This document shows, one piece after another, positions 53,444 through 62,010 of a DNA stretch of 64,000 bases. The translations under genes and the position numbers were made by a program. This stretch comes from Streptomyces rapamycinicus NRRL 5491. Its GTDB lineage: Bacteria > Actinomycetota > Actinomycetes > Streptomycetales > Streptomycetaceae. A model generated the notes under the pieces. It had not been told where the DNA came from and did not search any database. It saw only the letters and a list, made by a program, of their open reading frames with translations. The stretch lies in contig NZ_CP085193.1 of the NCBI RefSeq assembly GCF_024298965.1, positions 7,440,001-7,504,000 of the forward strand, written 5' to 3'. Each line of letters opens with the position of its first letter. The first letter of the stretch is position 1.

Positions 53444-54601
53444 ATGGCCGCAGCAGCCACCGCCCGTATCCGTGCCGCAGTGGTCGGCACCGGAGGAATC
53501 GTCAGCGGCAGCCATCTGCCCGCACTGCGTGATCACGCCGACCGCGTGGACCTCGTCGCCGCCGTCGACGTGGCCGCGGACCGGCTCGACGCCTTCCGCG
53601 CCGCGGCGGCCGAGGGCGGCACCTTCGACGTCACCGGCTACTCCGACGTGGCCGCCATGCTGGAGGCCGAGCGCCCCGGCCTGGTCCTCATCGGCACCCC
53701 GCCCTCCCTGCACCGCGAGCAGACGGTGGCCGCCCTCGAGGCCGGCGCCTGGGTGCTGTGTGAGAAGCCGCTGTGCCTCACGCTCGCCGAGTACGACGAG
53801 ATAGCCGGGGCCGAGCGGGAGGCCGGCGGCCCGTACGCCTCGGTGGTCTTCCAGCACCGCTACGGCTCGGGCGCCGTCCACGCCCGTGAGCTGCTGGCCG
53901 AGGGCGCCCTGGGCCGGCCGCTGGTGGCCCACTGCCAGACCACCTGGCACCGCGACACCGCCTACTACGCGGTGCCGTGGCGCGGCCGCTGGGAGACCGA
54001 GGGCGGCGGCCCCTCCATGGGCCACGGCATCCACCAGATGGATCTGCTGCTCCATCTCCTCGGCGACTGGACCGAGATCCGCGGCATGGCCGGACGGCTG
54101 GTCCACACCGTGGAGAGCGAGGACGTCTCCACCGCGCTGGTGCGGTTCGAGAGCGGCGCCATGGCCACCGTCGTCAACAGCGTGCTGTCGCCCGACGAGG
54201 TCAGCCGGATCCGCATCGACTGCGCGGACGCCACCGTCGAGCTGACCCACCTCTACGGCCACCGCAACGACGACTGGGTCTACACCCCCGCCCCGCACGT
54301 CCGCGACGAACCCGACCGGCAGCGGCGCTGGCGCACCCCGGCCGCCGATCTGCCCAGCTCCCACGGGGCCCAGCTGACCGGGCTGCTGGACGCGATGCGC
54401 GACGGCGTACGGCCGCCGGGCAGCGGGCAGGACGCCCGCCGCACCCTCGAGTTCATCGCCGCGCTCTACAAGGCGGCCTTCACCGGACAGCCCGTGCGCG
54501 CGGGCGAGATCGTGCCCGGGGACCCGTACTACGACGCCATGCACGGCGACCACCCCGCATGGGCGCCGAAGGCAGCGACCGCCACCACGAAGGAGAACTG
54601 A
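53444..54601 (+). CDS. Gfo/Idh/MocA-family oxidoreductase (first)
   Basis: A 385-residue NAD(P)-dependent oxidoreductase. ATG at 53444 has GGCGAGGAG upstream. The Rossmann N-terminus is IRAAVVGTGGIVSGSHLPALRDH. WVLCEKPLCLTLAEYDEI contains the EKP catalytic-lysine motif. The C-terminal substrate domain has MGHGIHQMDLLLHLLGDW with conserved Gly-His-Asp residues. It probably oxidises a sugar, glycoside or polyol hydroxyl (often C3) using bound NAD(P). First gene of an operon that includes an ABC importer; followed 7 bp later by a DUF6807 gene. Confidence 0.92.
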   Translation: MAAAATARIRAAVVGTGGIVSGSHLPALRDHADRVDLVAAVDVAADRLDAFRAAAAEGGTFDVTGYSDVAAMLEAERPGLVLIGTPPSLHREQTVAALEAGAWVLCEKPLCLTLAEYDEIAGAEREAGGPYASVVFQHRYGSGAVHARELLAEGALGRPLVAHCQTTWHRDTAYYAVPWRGRWETEGGGPSMGHGIHQMDLLLHLLGDWTEIRGMAGRLVHTVESEDVSTALVRFESGAMATVVNSVLSPDEVSRIRIDCADATVELTHLYGHRNDDWVYTPAPHVRDEPDRQRRWRTPAADLPSSHGAQLTGLLDAMRDGVRPPGSGQDARRTLEFIAALYKAAFTGQPVRAGEIVPGDPYYDAMHGDHPAWAPKAATATTKEN

Positions 54602-54608
54602 GGCCGCC

Positions 54609-55556
54609 ATGACCCAGCGCATCACCGTCACCCACACCCACGGGACACGGATCTCGGTCGCCGCCGCCGGCGTCGAGCTGATGGCCTACGTCTACCGGCC
54701 CGACCCGGACGCCTTCGAGGCCCGTAAGCCCTACGCCCACCCGCTGCGCACCCTCGCCGGGAACCCGGTCTCCGGCTACCGGCCGAACGACCACCGCTGG
54801 CACAAGGGCCTCCAGATGACCTCGAGCCATCTGTCCGGCCAGAACTTCTGGGGCGGCAACTGCTACCTCGGCCCCGAGAAGGGCTACCAGCGGGTGGACG
54901 AGCTCGTCGGCTCGATGCGCCACGACGGCTTCGAGGAGTTCACCGTCACCGACGACCGGCTGCGCTTCGTGGAGACCCTCACCTGGGTGGAGAACGGCGG
55001 CCAGGAGTGGGCGCGGGAGCGGCGCACCATCGAACTCCACTCGGTGGAGCCGGAGGAGGGCACCTGGGCCCTGGACTGGTCCATCAACCTCACCAACATC
55101 CGCGGAGAGGCCCTCCACTTCGGCTCCCCGACCACCGCGGGCCGGGAGATGGCCGGGTACACCGGGCTCAACTGGCGCGGCCCGCGCGACTTCACCGGCG
55201 GCGACGTCATCGGCCCTGACGGGCGCGGCGGCGACGGCGAGAAGGGCGCGTCGGACCTGATGGGCGCCCCGGCCGCCGATGCCCCCTGGGTCGCCTTCAC
55301 CGGTGAGCACGACGACGTGGACGGGCACTCCACGCTGCTGTTCGCCCACGCCCCGGAGAACGCCGAATCCATCCACGCCTCCCACTGGTTCGTGCGCTCC
55401 GAGCCGATCCCGTCGGTGGCCCCCTCCTGGGCGTTCTTCGAGGAGTTCGAGCTGGAGCCCGGGGAGTCCTTCGGCTACCGCTACCGGGTGGTGGTCGCGG
55501 ACGGCGCGTGGGACCGGGCGCGGGCCGAGAACTACCTCAAGAACCACGGGTGGTGA
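54609..55556 (+). CDS. DUF6807 (PmoA-type) protein
   Basis: A 315-residue beta-rich protein starting MTQRITVTHTHGTRISVAAAGVELMAYVYRP. Conserved segments are YRPNDHRWHKGLQMTSSHL, NFWGGNCYLG, HFGSPTTAGREMAGYTGLNWRGPRDFTGG and SHWFVRSEPIPSVAPSWAFFEEFELEPGESFGYRY. It matches proteins annotated 'PmoA family' or DUF6807, commonly found beside Gfo/Idh/MocA oxidoreductases in sugar clusters. Its fold resembles galactose-mutarotase-like domains in feel, but no activity is established. It lies in tight operon spacing. Confidence 0.85.
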   Translation: MTQRITVTHTHGTRISVAAAGVELMAYVYRPDPDAFEARKPYAHPLRTLAGNPVSGYRPNDHRWHKGLQMTSSHLSGQNFWGGNCYLGPEKGYQRVDELVGSMRHDGFEEFTVTDDRLRFVETLTWVENGGQEWARERRTIELHSVEPEEGTWALDWSINLTNIRGEALHFGSPTTAGREMAGYTGLNWRGPRDFTGGDVIGPDGRGGDGEKGASDLMGAPAADAPWVAFTGEHDDVDGHSTLLFAHAPENAESIHASHWFVRSEPIPSVAPSWAFFEEFELEPGESFGYRYRVVVADGAWDRARAENYLKNHGW

Positions 55557-55561
55557 GGAAG

Positions 55562-56320
55562 ATGACCGCGTCGTCCGAGATGTCCGCCCCGCTGCCGGGC
55601 GGTGTGGGCCTCTCCCACATCAGCGCGTACGAGTGGGAGGCCGCCGACGGGGTGTGCGGCGGCAGCCCCCATCTCCACCTCGCCTGCACCGAGGCGTATG
55701 TGGTAACCGCCGGACGCGGCGCCGTGCAGACCCTGACCCTCGCGGACGGCTTCACCGAGACCCCGCTGGAGCCGGGCTCGGTGGTGTGGTTCACCCCCGG
55801 CACCATCCACCGCATGGTGCAGGGCGGCGGCCTCAAGGTGACCGTGCTGATGCAGAACAGCGGGCTGCCGGAGGCCGGGGACGCCGTCTTCACCTTCCCG
55901 CCCGAGGTGCTGGCCGACCCCGAGCGCTACGCGGCCGCCGCCGCGCTGCCCGCGAAGGAGGGGCCGGAGGCCGACGCGGCCGCCCGGCGCCGCCGGGACC
56001 TCGCGGTCGAGGGCTATCTGACGCTGCGGGCCGCCGCCGAGAAGGACGACGACGCGCCGCTGCGCGCCTTCCACGAGGCGGCGGCGCGGATCGTGGCGCC
56101 CAAGGTGAAGGAGTGGGAGCCGCGCTGGCGGGACGGGGCGCTCGCCGCCGCGCGGCGCACCGGTGAGCAGCTCACCGCGCTCGCCGCGGGCGACGCCGCG
56201 CACCTCGCCGAGGCGCGGGTCACCGCGACCGGGCCCAGCCGCCGGGGCGGCTACGGCATGTGCGGCCGCCGGGACGAGTACGAACTGCCCGGTGTCACGC
56301 TCCCGTACTACGGCGAATAG
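55562..56320 (+). CDS. Cupin-domain protein
   Basis: A 252-residue protein. The N-terminal cupin is at residues 25-110: CGGSPHLHLACTEAYVVTAGRGAVQTL with His-His-Glu metal ligands in HLHLACTE, then GSVVWFTPGTIHRMVQGG with the last His. The C-terminal half is helical (RRDLAVEGYLTLRAAAEK, AARIVAPKVKEWEPRWRDGALAAARRTGEQL). Probably a metal-binding sugar isomerase, epimerase or sensor. It lies between the DUF6807 and binding-protein genes in the operon. Confidence 0.85.
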   Translation: MTASSEMSAPLPGGVGLSHISAYEWEAADGVCGGSPHLHLACTEAYVVTAGRGAVQTLTLADGFTETPLEPGSVVWFTPGTIHRMVQGGGLKVTVLMQNSGLPEAGDAVFTFPPEVLADPERYAAAAALPAKEGPEADAAARRRRDLAVEGYLTLRAAAEKDDDAPLRAFHEAAARIVAPKVKEWEPRWRDGALAAARRTGEQLTALAAGDAAHLAEARVTATGPSRRGGYGMCGRRDEYELPGVTLPYYGE

Positions 56321-56381
56321 CCGCCGTAGACACCACCACGCACGCTCAACGAAATGATCATGGAGGGAGGTCGGCTCCGGT

Positions 56382-57671
56382 ATGCGCGGAAACGGGACAA
56401 GGACGTCCCTGGCCCTGGCCCTTGTGCTCACCCTCGGAGGGACCCTCACGGGCTGCGGCGGCGACGGCGGCGGCGGCTCGGGCGGCAAGGTCAGCCTGCG
56501 GTTCACCTGGTGGGGAAACCCCGACCGGGCCGCCCGCACCGAGGAGGCCGTCAAGCTCTTCGAGCAGCGTCACCCCGACATCGACATCGCGACGTCCTTC
56601 GCGGGCTTCGACACCTACAAGGCGAAGCTGGCCACCCAGGCGGCGGGCGGTGACGCCCCCGATGTGATGCAGCTGGACTACCGGCAGATCAACCAGTACG
56701 CGACCTCCGGCATCCTGCTGAACCTCGGCGAACACCCCGAGCTGCGCACCTCGGAGATCGACAAGGGGCTGCTGGCCACCGGCGTGGTCGACGGCAAGCA
56801 GTACGCGCTGCCGGTGGCCCGCGGCACCGAGACGGTGGCGTACGACGCCGCGCTGTGGCGCAAGGCGGGCGTCCCCGAACCCACTCTGACCTGGACCTGG
56901 GACGACTGGGCCGACGCCATGCGCAAGCTCTCGGCGGCCAAGGCGACGCAGGGGCGGGTGGGCTCCACCGACCCGGGCCAGAGCGAGGACGTCTTCGAGA
57001 TCTGGCTGCGCGGCCGGGGCAAGTCCCTCTACACCAAGGACGAGAAGCTCGGCTTCACCGCCGACGATCTGACCCGCTACTGGGAGTGGTGCACCAAGCT
57101 CCGCGAGGAGGGCGCGGTCGTGCCCGCCGAGCAGACCACCCAGATGGACGGGACGGTGGAGAACACCCCGCTGGGCCGGCTCAAGTCCGTCTCCGACTTC
57201 AACTGGGACGCCCCCACCAGCGGCTACGCGCCCATCGTCGGCGAGGGGCTGAAGCTGGCGCCGCTGCCGGTCGGCGAGGACGGCACCCCCGGGCAGTACT
57301 TCAAACCGTCGATGTTCTTCGGCGCCTCGGCCAAGACCGCGCACCCCAAGCAGGCGGCCCAGTTCATCGACTTCCTGCTCAACGACAAGAAGGCGGGCGC
57401 CATCCTCGGTGCCACCCGCGGCATCCCGGCCAACGACGCCATCCGGCAGGACGTACTGCCCAAGCTGGAGGGCTTCGACCAGGTCGTCTCCACCTACCAG
57501 AAGCAGTTCGAGGGCAAGTTCGAGGATCCGCCGCCCGCGCCGCCCAAGGGCGACGCCTCCCTGCAGACCACCTTCTCGCGCGACTACGACCAGGTCAGCT
57601 ACGAGCGCATGTCGCCGCGTGAGGCGGCGGAGAACTACATCACCGAGGCGAAGGCGGAGCTGAGGCAATGA
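56382..57671 (+). CDS. ABC sugar-binding lipoprotein
   Basis: A 429-residue extracellular solute-binding protein of family 1. The signal MRGNGTRTSLALALVLTLGGTLTGC has a lipobox ending at Cys25, followed by a Gly-rich linker. The binding-protein pattern is LRFTWWGNPDRAARTEEAVKLFEQRHPDIDI, DAPDVMQLDYRQINQYATSG and AKTAHPKQAAQFIDFLLNDKKAGAILG. It captures a carbohydrate outside the membrane for the two permeases downstream. The permease ATG overlaps its stop (ATGA). No ATPase gene is in the operon, so a shared MsiK-type ATPase is expected. Confidence 0.95.
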   Translation: MRGNGTRTSLALALVLTLGGTLTGCGGDGGGGSGGKVSLRFTWWGNPDRAARTEEAVKLFEQRHPDIDIATSFAGFDTYKAKLATQAAGGDAPDVMQLDYRQINQYATSGILLNLGEHPELRTSEIDKGLLATGVVDGKQYALPVARGTETVAYDAALWRKAGVPEPTLTWTWDDWADAMRKLSAAKATQGRVGSTDPGQSEDVFEIWLRGRGKSLYTKDEKLGFTADDLTRYWEWCTKLREEGAVVPAEQTTQMDGTVENTPLGRLKSVSDFNWDAPTSGYAPIVGEGLKLAPLPVGEDGTPGQYFKPSMFFGASAKTAHPKQAAQFIDFLLNDKKAGAILGATRGIPANDAIRQDVLPKLEGFDQVVSTYQKQFEGKFEDPPPAPPKGDASLQTTFSRDYDQVSYERMSPREAAENYITEAKAELRQ

Positions 57672-58630
57672 CCGCGACCGCGACCCGCCCCCCGGACGCC
57701 GCGCCCCCCGCCACCGGCGGCAAGCGGGCGCCGAAGCGCGAACGGCAGGGGGCCGCCTGGGTGTTCCTGTCCCCATGGGTGCTCGGCGCCGCCGTGCTGA
57801 CGCTGCTGCCCATGGCCGTGTCCCTGTATCTGTCGTTCACCGACTACGACATGTTCGACGCGCCCCGGTGGATCGGCTTCCGCAACTACACCCAGATGTT
57901 CACCGAGGACCCCCGCTACTGGCGGTCGGTCATCACCACCCTGACCTACGTCGTGATCGCGGTGCCGCTGCAACTCCTGCTGGCGCTGGCCGTCGCGATC
58001 GCGCTGAAGTCGGTCAAGCGCGGCAAGGGCTTCTACCGCTCGGCGTTCTACGCCCCCTCGCTGCTCGGCGCGTCGATGTCCATCGCCCTGGTCTGGCGGG
58101 CGATCTTCAACGACGGCGGCTCGGTCGACAACCTGCTCTCCGGCATGGGCATCGACATCGGCGGCTGGATCAACAAACCGGGCTGGGCCATCCTGTCGGT
58201 CGCGCTGCTCACCATCTGGCAGTTCGGCGCCCCCATGGTGATCTTCCTGGCCGGGCTCCAGCAGATACCCGCCGAGCTCTACGAGGCGGCCGCGGTGGAC
58301 GGGGCCTCCTGGTGGCGGCAGTTCCGCTCGATCACCATCCCGATGCTCTCCCCGGTGCTCTTCTTCAACCTGGTGCTCCAGATGATCCAGGCGTTCCAGG
58401 TCTTCACCCCCGCCTTCGCGGTCAGCGCGGGCAAGGGCGGGCCCGCCGACTCCACGCTCGTCTACACGCTCTACCTCTACGACCGCGGCTTCACCGCCTC
58501 CCACATGGGCTACGCCTCCGCCATGGCGTGGGCACTGCTGCTGGCCATCGGGGTCGTCACCGCGGTGCTCTTCCGCACCTCCCGGGCCTGGGTCTTCTAC
58601 GCCAACGACAACAACGAGGGGGCCCGATGA
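57668..58630 (+). CDS. ABC sugar permease (MalF-type)
   Basis: A 320-residue inner-membrane permease with six helices. The N-terminus is Pro-rich and cytoplasmic (RPPDAAPPATGGKRAPKRER). The EAA loop for ATPase contact is ELYEAAAVDGASWWRQFRSITIPMLSP. The last helix is MAWALLLAIGVVTAVLFRTSRAWVFYAND. It is coupled by ATGA overlaps with both the binding protein and the second permease. Confidence 0.95.
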   Translation: MTATATRPPDAAPPATGGKRAPKRERQGAAWVFLSPWVLGAAVLTLLPMAVSLYLSFTDYDMFDAPRWIGFRNYTQMFTEDPRYWRSVITTLTYVVIAVPLQLLLALAVAIALKSVKRGKGFYRSAFYAPSLLGASMSIALVWRAIFNDGGSVDNLLSGMGIDIGGWINKPGWAILSVALLTIWQFGAPMVIFLAGLQQIPAELYEAAAVDGASWWRQFRSITIPMLSPVLFFNLVLQMIQAFQVFTPAFAVSAGKGGPADSTLVYTLYLYDRGFTASHMGYASAMAWALLLAIGVVTAVLFRTSRAWVFYANDNNEGAR

Positions 58631-59496
58631 CCACCGCCCCGACCACCGCCCCGGCGGCGCGGCGGCGTCCCACCGGCCGGATCGTGCTGCACATCTGCCT
58701 GATCGCCGTGCTGCTGGTGATGCTCTATCCGCTGGCCTGGCTGCTGGCCACCTCGTTCAAACCCGCCGACGAGGTCATCGCCAGCCTCAAGCTGCTGCCC
58801 AGCCACTTCGAATGGGGCAACTACTCCACCGCCCTGGACGGAGTGAACGAGGTCAGCGTCGGACGGCTGCTGTGGAACTCGCTGCTCATCGCGTGCGGCG
58901 CGGTGCTCGGCAACGTCATCAGCTGCTCGCTCGCCGCGTACGCCTTCGCAAGGCTGCGGTTCCGGATGCGCGGTCCGCTCTTCGCGTTCATGATCGCGAC
59001 GATCATGCTGCCGCACCACGCCATCCTCATTCCGCAGTACATCATCTTCAACCAGCTCGGCATGGTGAACACCTACTGGCCGATGATCCTGCCGAAGTTC
59101 CTGGCCACCGACGCCTTCTTCGTCTTCCTCATCGTGCAGTTCATGCGCGGACTGCCGCGTGAGCTGGAGGAGGCGGCGCGGATCGACGGCTGCGGGCCGT
59201 TCCGCTCGTTCTTCAGCGTCATCCTGCCGCTCACCCGGCCCGCCCTGATCACCACCGCGATCTTCACCTTCATCTGGACCTGGAACGACTTCTTCACCCA
59301 GCTCATCTACCTCTTCGAGCCGGAGAAGTTCACCCTGACCCTGGCCCTGCGGTCCTTCGTGGACGCCTCCAGCCAGTCGGCCTTCGGCCCGATGTTCGCG
59401 ATGTCGGTCTTCGCGCTGCTGCCCATCGTGCTCTTCTTCCTCGCCTTCCAGCGGTTCCTGGTCGAGGGCATGGCGAGCTCCGGACTGAAGGGATGA
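58627..59496 (+). CDS. ABC sugar permease (MalG-type)
   Basis: A 289-residue permease with six helices. The N-terminus IVLHICLIAVLLVMLYPLAWLLATSFKPADEV is typical of the MalG group. The EAA loop is ELEEAARIDGCGPFRSFFSVILPLTRPAL, and TWNDFFTQLIYL follows. Pairs with the preceding permease to form the import channel. Its stop overlaps the DUF624 gene start. Confidence 0.95.
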   Translation: MTTAPTTAPAARRRPTGRIVLHICLIAVLLVMLYPLAWLLATSFKPADEVIASLKLLPSHFEWGNYSTALDGVNEVSVGRLLWNSLLIACGAVLGNVISCSLAAYAFARLRFRMRGPLFAFMIATIMLPHHAILIPQYIIFNQLGMVNTYWPMILPKFLATDAFFVFLIVQFMRGLPRELEEAARIDGCGPFRSFFSVILPLTRPALITTAIFTFIWTWNDFFTQLIYLFEPEKFTLTLALRSFVDASSQSAFGPMFAMSVFALLPIVLFFLAFQRFLVEGMASSGLKG

Positions 59497-60083
59497 GCAT
59501 GGCCACCGCCACCAAACGCGAACCCGGCGAGCTGTTCGGCCCGCGCTTCGCGCTCTTCGCCGACGTCCTGGCCGTGGGGCTGGCCACCGCCGCCGCCTCG
59601 CTGCCCCTCCTCACCGCCCCGGCCGCGATGTCCACGGCCTGCGCCGTCCTGGACCGGCGGGTGCGCGAGGACGTGCCCGCCACGGCGGGCGGCTACCTCC
59701 GCGCGCTGCGGGACCGGCTGCGCACCGGCGATCTGCTGGCCGGGGCGGGGCTGCTGGCAGGCGGCGCCCTGCTGCTGTTCAACGCGCTCGCGGCGGGGGC
59801 GGGGCTGCCCGGCGCGGTGGTCTTCCGGCCCGTGCTGCTGCTCGCGGGCGGACTGCTCGCCGTCGTCCTGCTGCGGGCCTGCGCCCGCCCCGAGTCGGCC
59901 ACGAGCTGGCGGGTGGCGCTGCGCTCGGCGGCGTACGACGGTGTGCGCAAGCCCCGGGCGAGCGGCGTGCTGCTGCTGGCCGTGGCCACCGCCGCCGTCT
60001 GCGCCTGGGCCTATCCGCCGCTGGCCTTCCTCGTCCCCGGCCCCCTCGCCCTGGCGGCCCGAGCCACGGAGCACCACCTATGA
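59493..60083 (+). CDS. DUF624 (YesL-like) membrane protein
   Basis: A 196-residue protein with about four or five hydrophobic helices: VLAVGLATAAASLPLLTA, DLLAGAGLLAGGALLLFNAL, PVLLLAGGLLAVVLLRAC and LLLAVATAAVCAWAY. DUF624/YesL proteins are often encoded with polysaccharide-utilisation ABC importers. Starts in an ATGA overlap at 59493 and ends in an ATGA overlap with the next gene. Possibly a transporter accessory; no activity is known. Confidence 0.8.
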   Translation: MSMATATKREPGELFGPRFALFADVLAVGLATAAASLPLLTAPAAMSTACAVLDRRVREDVPATAGGYLRALRDRLRTGDLLAGAGLLAGGALLLFNALAAGAGLPGAVVFRPVLLLAGGLLAVVLLRACARPESATSWRVALRSAAYDGVRKPRASGVLLLAVATAAVCAWAYPPLAFLVPGPLALAARATEHHL

Positions 60084-61894
60084 GCCCCCTGCCCCGCCGT
60101 CACCTGCTCGCCGGGACCGCCGTGGCGGGCGGACTGCTGGCCGCCGGCGCCCCGGGCGGCGCATCGGCCGCGGGCCGGACCCCGGCCGCGGGCCGGGTCG
60201 ACAAGCCGTTCCTGGCCCTGCTCACCGAGGCGGCGGACGCCCGGGTGGCCGAGGTGGTGGACGGGCTCGAGACGGTCCTGGGCCAGCTGAACAACCTCGG
60301 CCAGGCCCGCCCCGCCGCCCGTAGCCTGCGGCTGCTCACCTCCGTCCACGTCTGGGGCGACGCCGCCCACCACCACGACGGCGCGCTGATCGCGCCGATG
60401 ACCCGGCTCGCGGACGCGCTCGCCGCCGCCCAGTTCGACGACGGCCTCTACGACCAGGGCGCGGTCCACTCGCCCCCGGACACCGCCTTCTCGATCGTCG
60501 ATCTGGGCCTGGTGTACGGCCTGCTGGACGCGGACGACCACACGGGCACCCGGGCGGTCCGCGCCACCCTGGAGAAGATCCTGCTCAAGGCGGGCAAGGG
60601 CCTGTCCACCGGCGGGGTGCACACCCCCAACCACCGCTGGAAGGTGTGCGCCGCGCTGGCCCGGATCAACTCCTTCTGGCCCGACGCGCGCTACACCCGC
60701 CGTATCGACGCCTGGCTGGCCGAGGGCATCGACAGGTACGACAGCGGCCAGTACAGCGAGCGCAGTGCCACCTACGCGCCCATCGTCACCAACCCCTCGC
60801 TGCTGACCCTGGCCCGGCTCACCGAGCGCCCGGCCCTCTACGAGCACGTACGCCGCAACCTGGACGCCACCCTCCACCTCCTGGAGCCCGACGGTGAGGT
60901 GGAGACGGTGCACTCGCGCCGCCAGGACCAGAAGACGGTCAAGCATCTGTCCGAGTACTGGCTGCAGTTCCGGGCCCTGGCGCTCCGGGAGCGGGACGGG
61001 CGGTTCGCGGACGTGGCCGCCACCATCCAGCGGCGCGGCGCGGATCAGACCTTCGACGAGACCCCGCTCGGGGACTTCCTCGCCGAGGTGCTGGACCATC
61101 CGGAACTGGCCGCGCCGCTGCCCGAGGCGACCCCGGCGCCGTCCGCGTACACCTGGCGCGACAAGGACTGCGGGCTGGTCCGGATCGCCAAGGGGAGGAC
61201 GCGGACCACGATCTTCGGCGGCACCGACTTCCCCGACGTCCACGCGATCTCCTCGGGCCTGTCCACCAACCCGACGTTCTTCAAGTGGCGCAAGGGTTCG
61301 GCCATCCTGGACTCGCTCCGGCTGTCCCCGCAGTTCTTCTCGCTCGGCCACTTCCGGGCCGAGGACGTGGAGCGCACGGCGGACGGCTGGCGGCTGTGGG
61401 CCGAGGTGCGGGCCGGATTCCACCAGCCGCTGCCGCCCCAGCACCGCCGCCCCGACGGGCGCTATCGGCTCACCGACGACGGCCGGTTCTGGTCCGCGAT
61501 GGACTTTCCGCACCGCCCCAAGGAGTGGCGCACCCTGCGCACCGAGGTACGGATCGCGGAGGCGGACGGGGGCTGGAACCTGGACCTCGAGATCGGCGAG
61601 TCCGAGGTTCCGCTCGCCCTCGAACTGTGTTTCCGCGGCGGCGGAAAACTGACCGGGGTCGACCCCGTGCCCGGCCAGAAGGACACGTATCAGCTGGTCA
61701 AGGGGTACGGGACCTATACGGCCGGCGATGACGTGATCACCTTCGGGCCCGGTAACGGCAGCGGCCCCCGCCAGCCCGCCGTCGTGGACTCCGGCGAGCG
61801 CTACAGCTGGCTGGGCGGCGATCTGACCCCGGCGGGGCAGCGGGTCCTGATCACCGGGCGTTCGCCGCTGCGCTACCGGCTGACCCTGCGCTGA
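60080..61894 (+). CDS. Tat-exported enzyme of unknown specificity, possible (alpha/alpha)-toroid lyase
   Basis: A 604-residue protein. The start MSPLPRRHLLAGTAVAGGLLAAGAPGGASA is a Tat signal. Residues about 50-340 are helical, with VHTPNHRWKVCAALARINSFWPD near residue 175 (Asn-His-Arg cluster typical of polysaccharide-lyase or hydrolase alpha/alpha toroids), GQYSERSATYAPIV and HSRRQDQK. Residues about 355-604 are beta-rich (YTWRDKDCGLVRIAKGRTRTTIFGG; YGTYTAGDDVITFGPGNGSG). The architecture resembles heparinase II/III or alginate-lyase-like enzymes, but it cannot be assigned a family by eye. Last gene of the first sugar operon; the best candidate for the depolymerising enzyme. Confidence 0.7.
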   Translation: MSPLPRRHLLAGTAVAGGLLAAGAPGGASAAGRTPAAGRVDKPFLALLTEAADARVAEVVDGLETVLGQLNNLGQARPAARSLRLLTSVHVWGDAAHHHDGALIAPMTRLADALAAAQFDDGLYDQGAVHSPPDTAFSIVDLGLVYGLLDADDHTGTRAVRATLEKILLKAGKGLSTGGVHTPNHRWKVCAALARINSFWPDARYTRRIDAWLAEGIDRYDSGQYSERSATYAPIVTNPSLLTLARLTERPALYEHVRRNLDATLHLLEPDGEVETVHSRRQDQKTVKHLSEYWLQFRALALRERDGRFADVAATIQRRGADQTFDETPLGDFLAEVLDHPELAAPLPEATPAPSAYTWRDKDCGLVRIAKGRTRTTIFGGTDFPDVHAISSGLSTNPTFFKWRKGSAILDSLRLSPQFFSLGHFRAEDVERTADGWRLWAEVRAGFHQPLPPQHRRPDGRYRLTDDGRFWSAMDFPHRPKEWRTLRTEVRIAEADGGWNLDLEIGESEVPLALELCFRGGGKLTGVDPVPGQKDTYQLVKGYGTYTAGDDVITFGPGNGSGPRQPAVVDSGERYSWLGGDLTPAGQRVLITGRSPLRYRLTLR

Positions 61895-61930
61895 AGCGCT
61901 GACCGGCCCCCGCCCCTGTGTTCGGTCCTC

Positions 61931-61981
61931 TGTACAGGGGTGGGGCGGGGCGGTTAGCGTGGATGTCTAGAAAGCGCTTAC
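61931..61981 (+). promoter_or_regulatory. Promoter and LacI-type operator of second sugar operon
   Basis: TGTACA (61931-61936) and TAGCGT (61955-61960) have an 18-bp spacer. GAAAGCGCTTAC lies at 61970-61981, 9 bp beyond the -10. The AAGCGCTTAC core is identical to that at 53405-53414. The two operons are probably controlled together by the LacI protein. Confidence 0.7.
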
Positions 61982-62010
61982 TATCACTCGCGGTGAGGAG
62001 AAGAACCCAC

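Noticed and set aside
56325..56345. dre-like GCCGTAGACACCACC before the solute-binding protein gene
   Set aside because: The two halves are out of register compared with the DasR consensus, and the site lies inside a tightly spaced operon.
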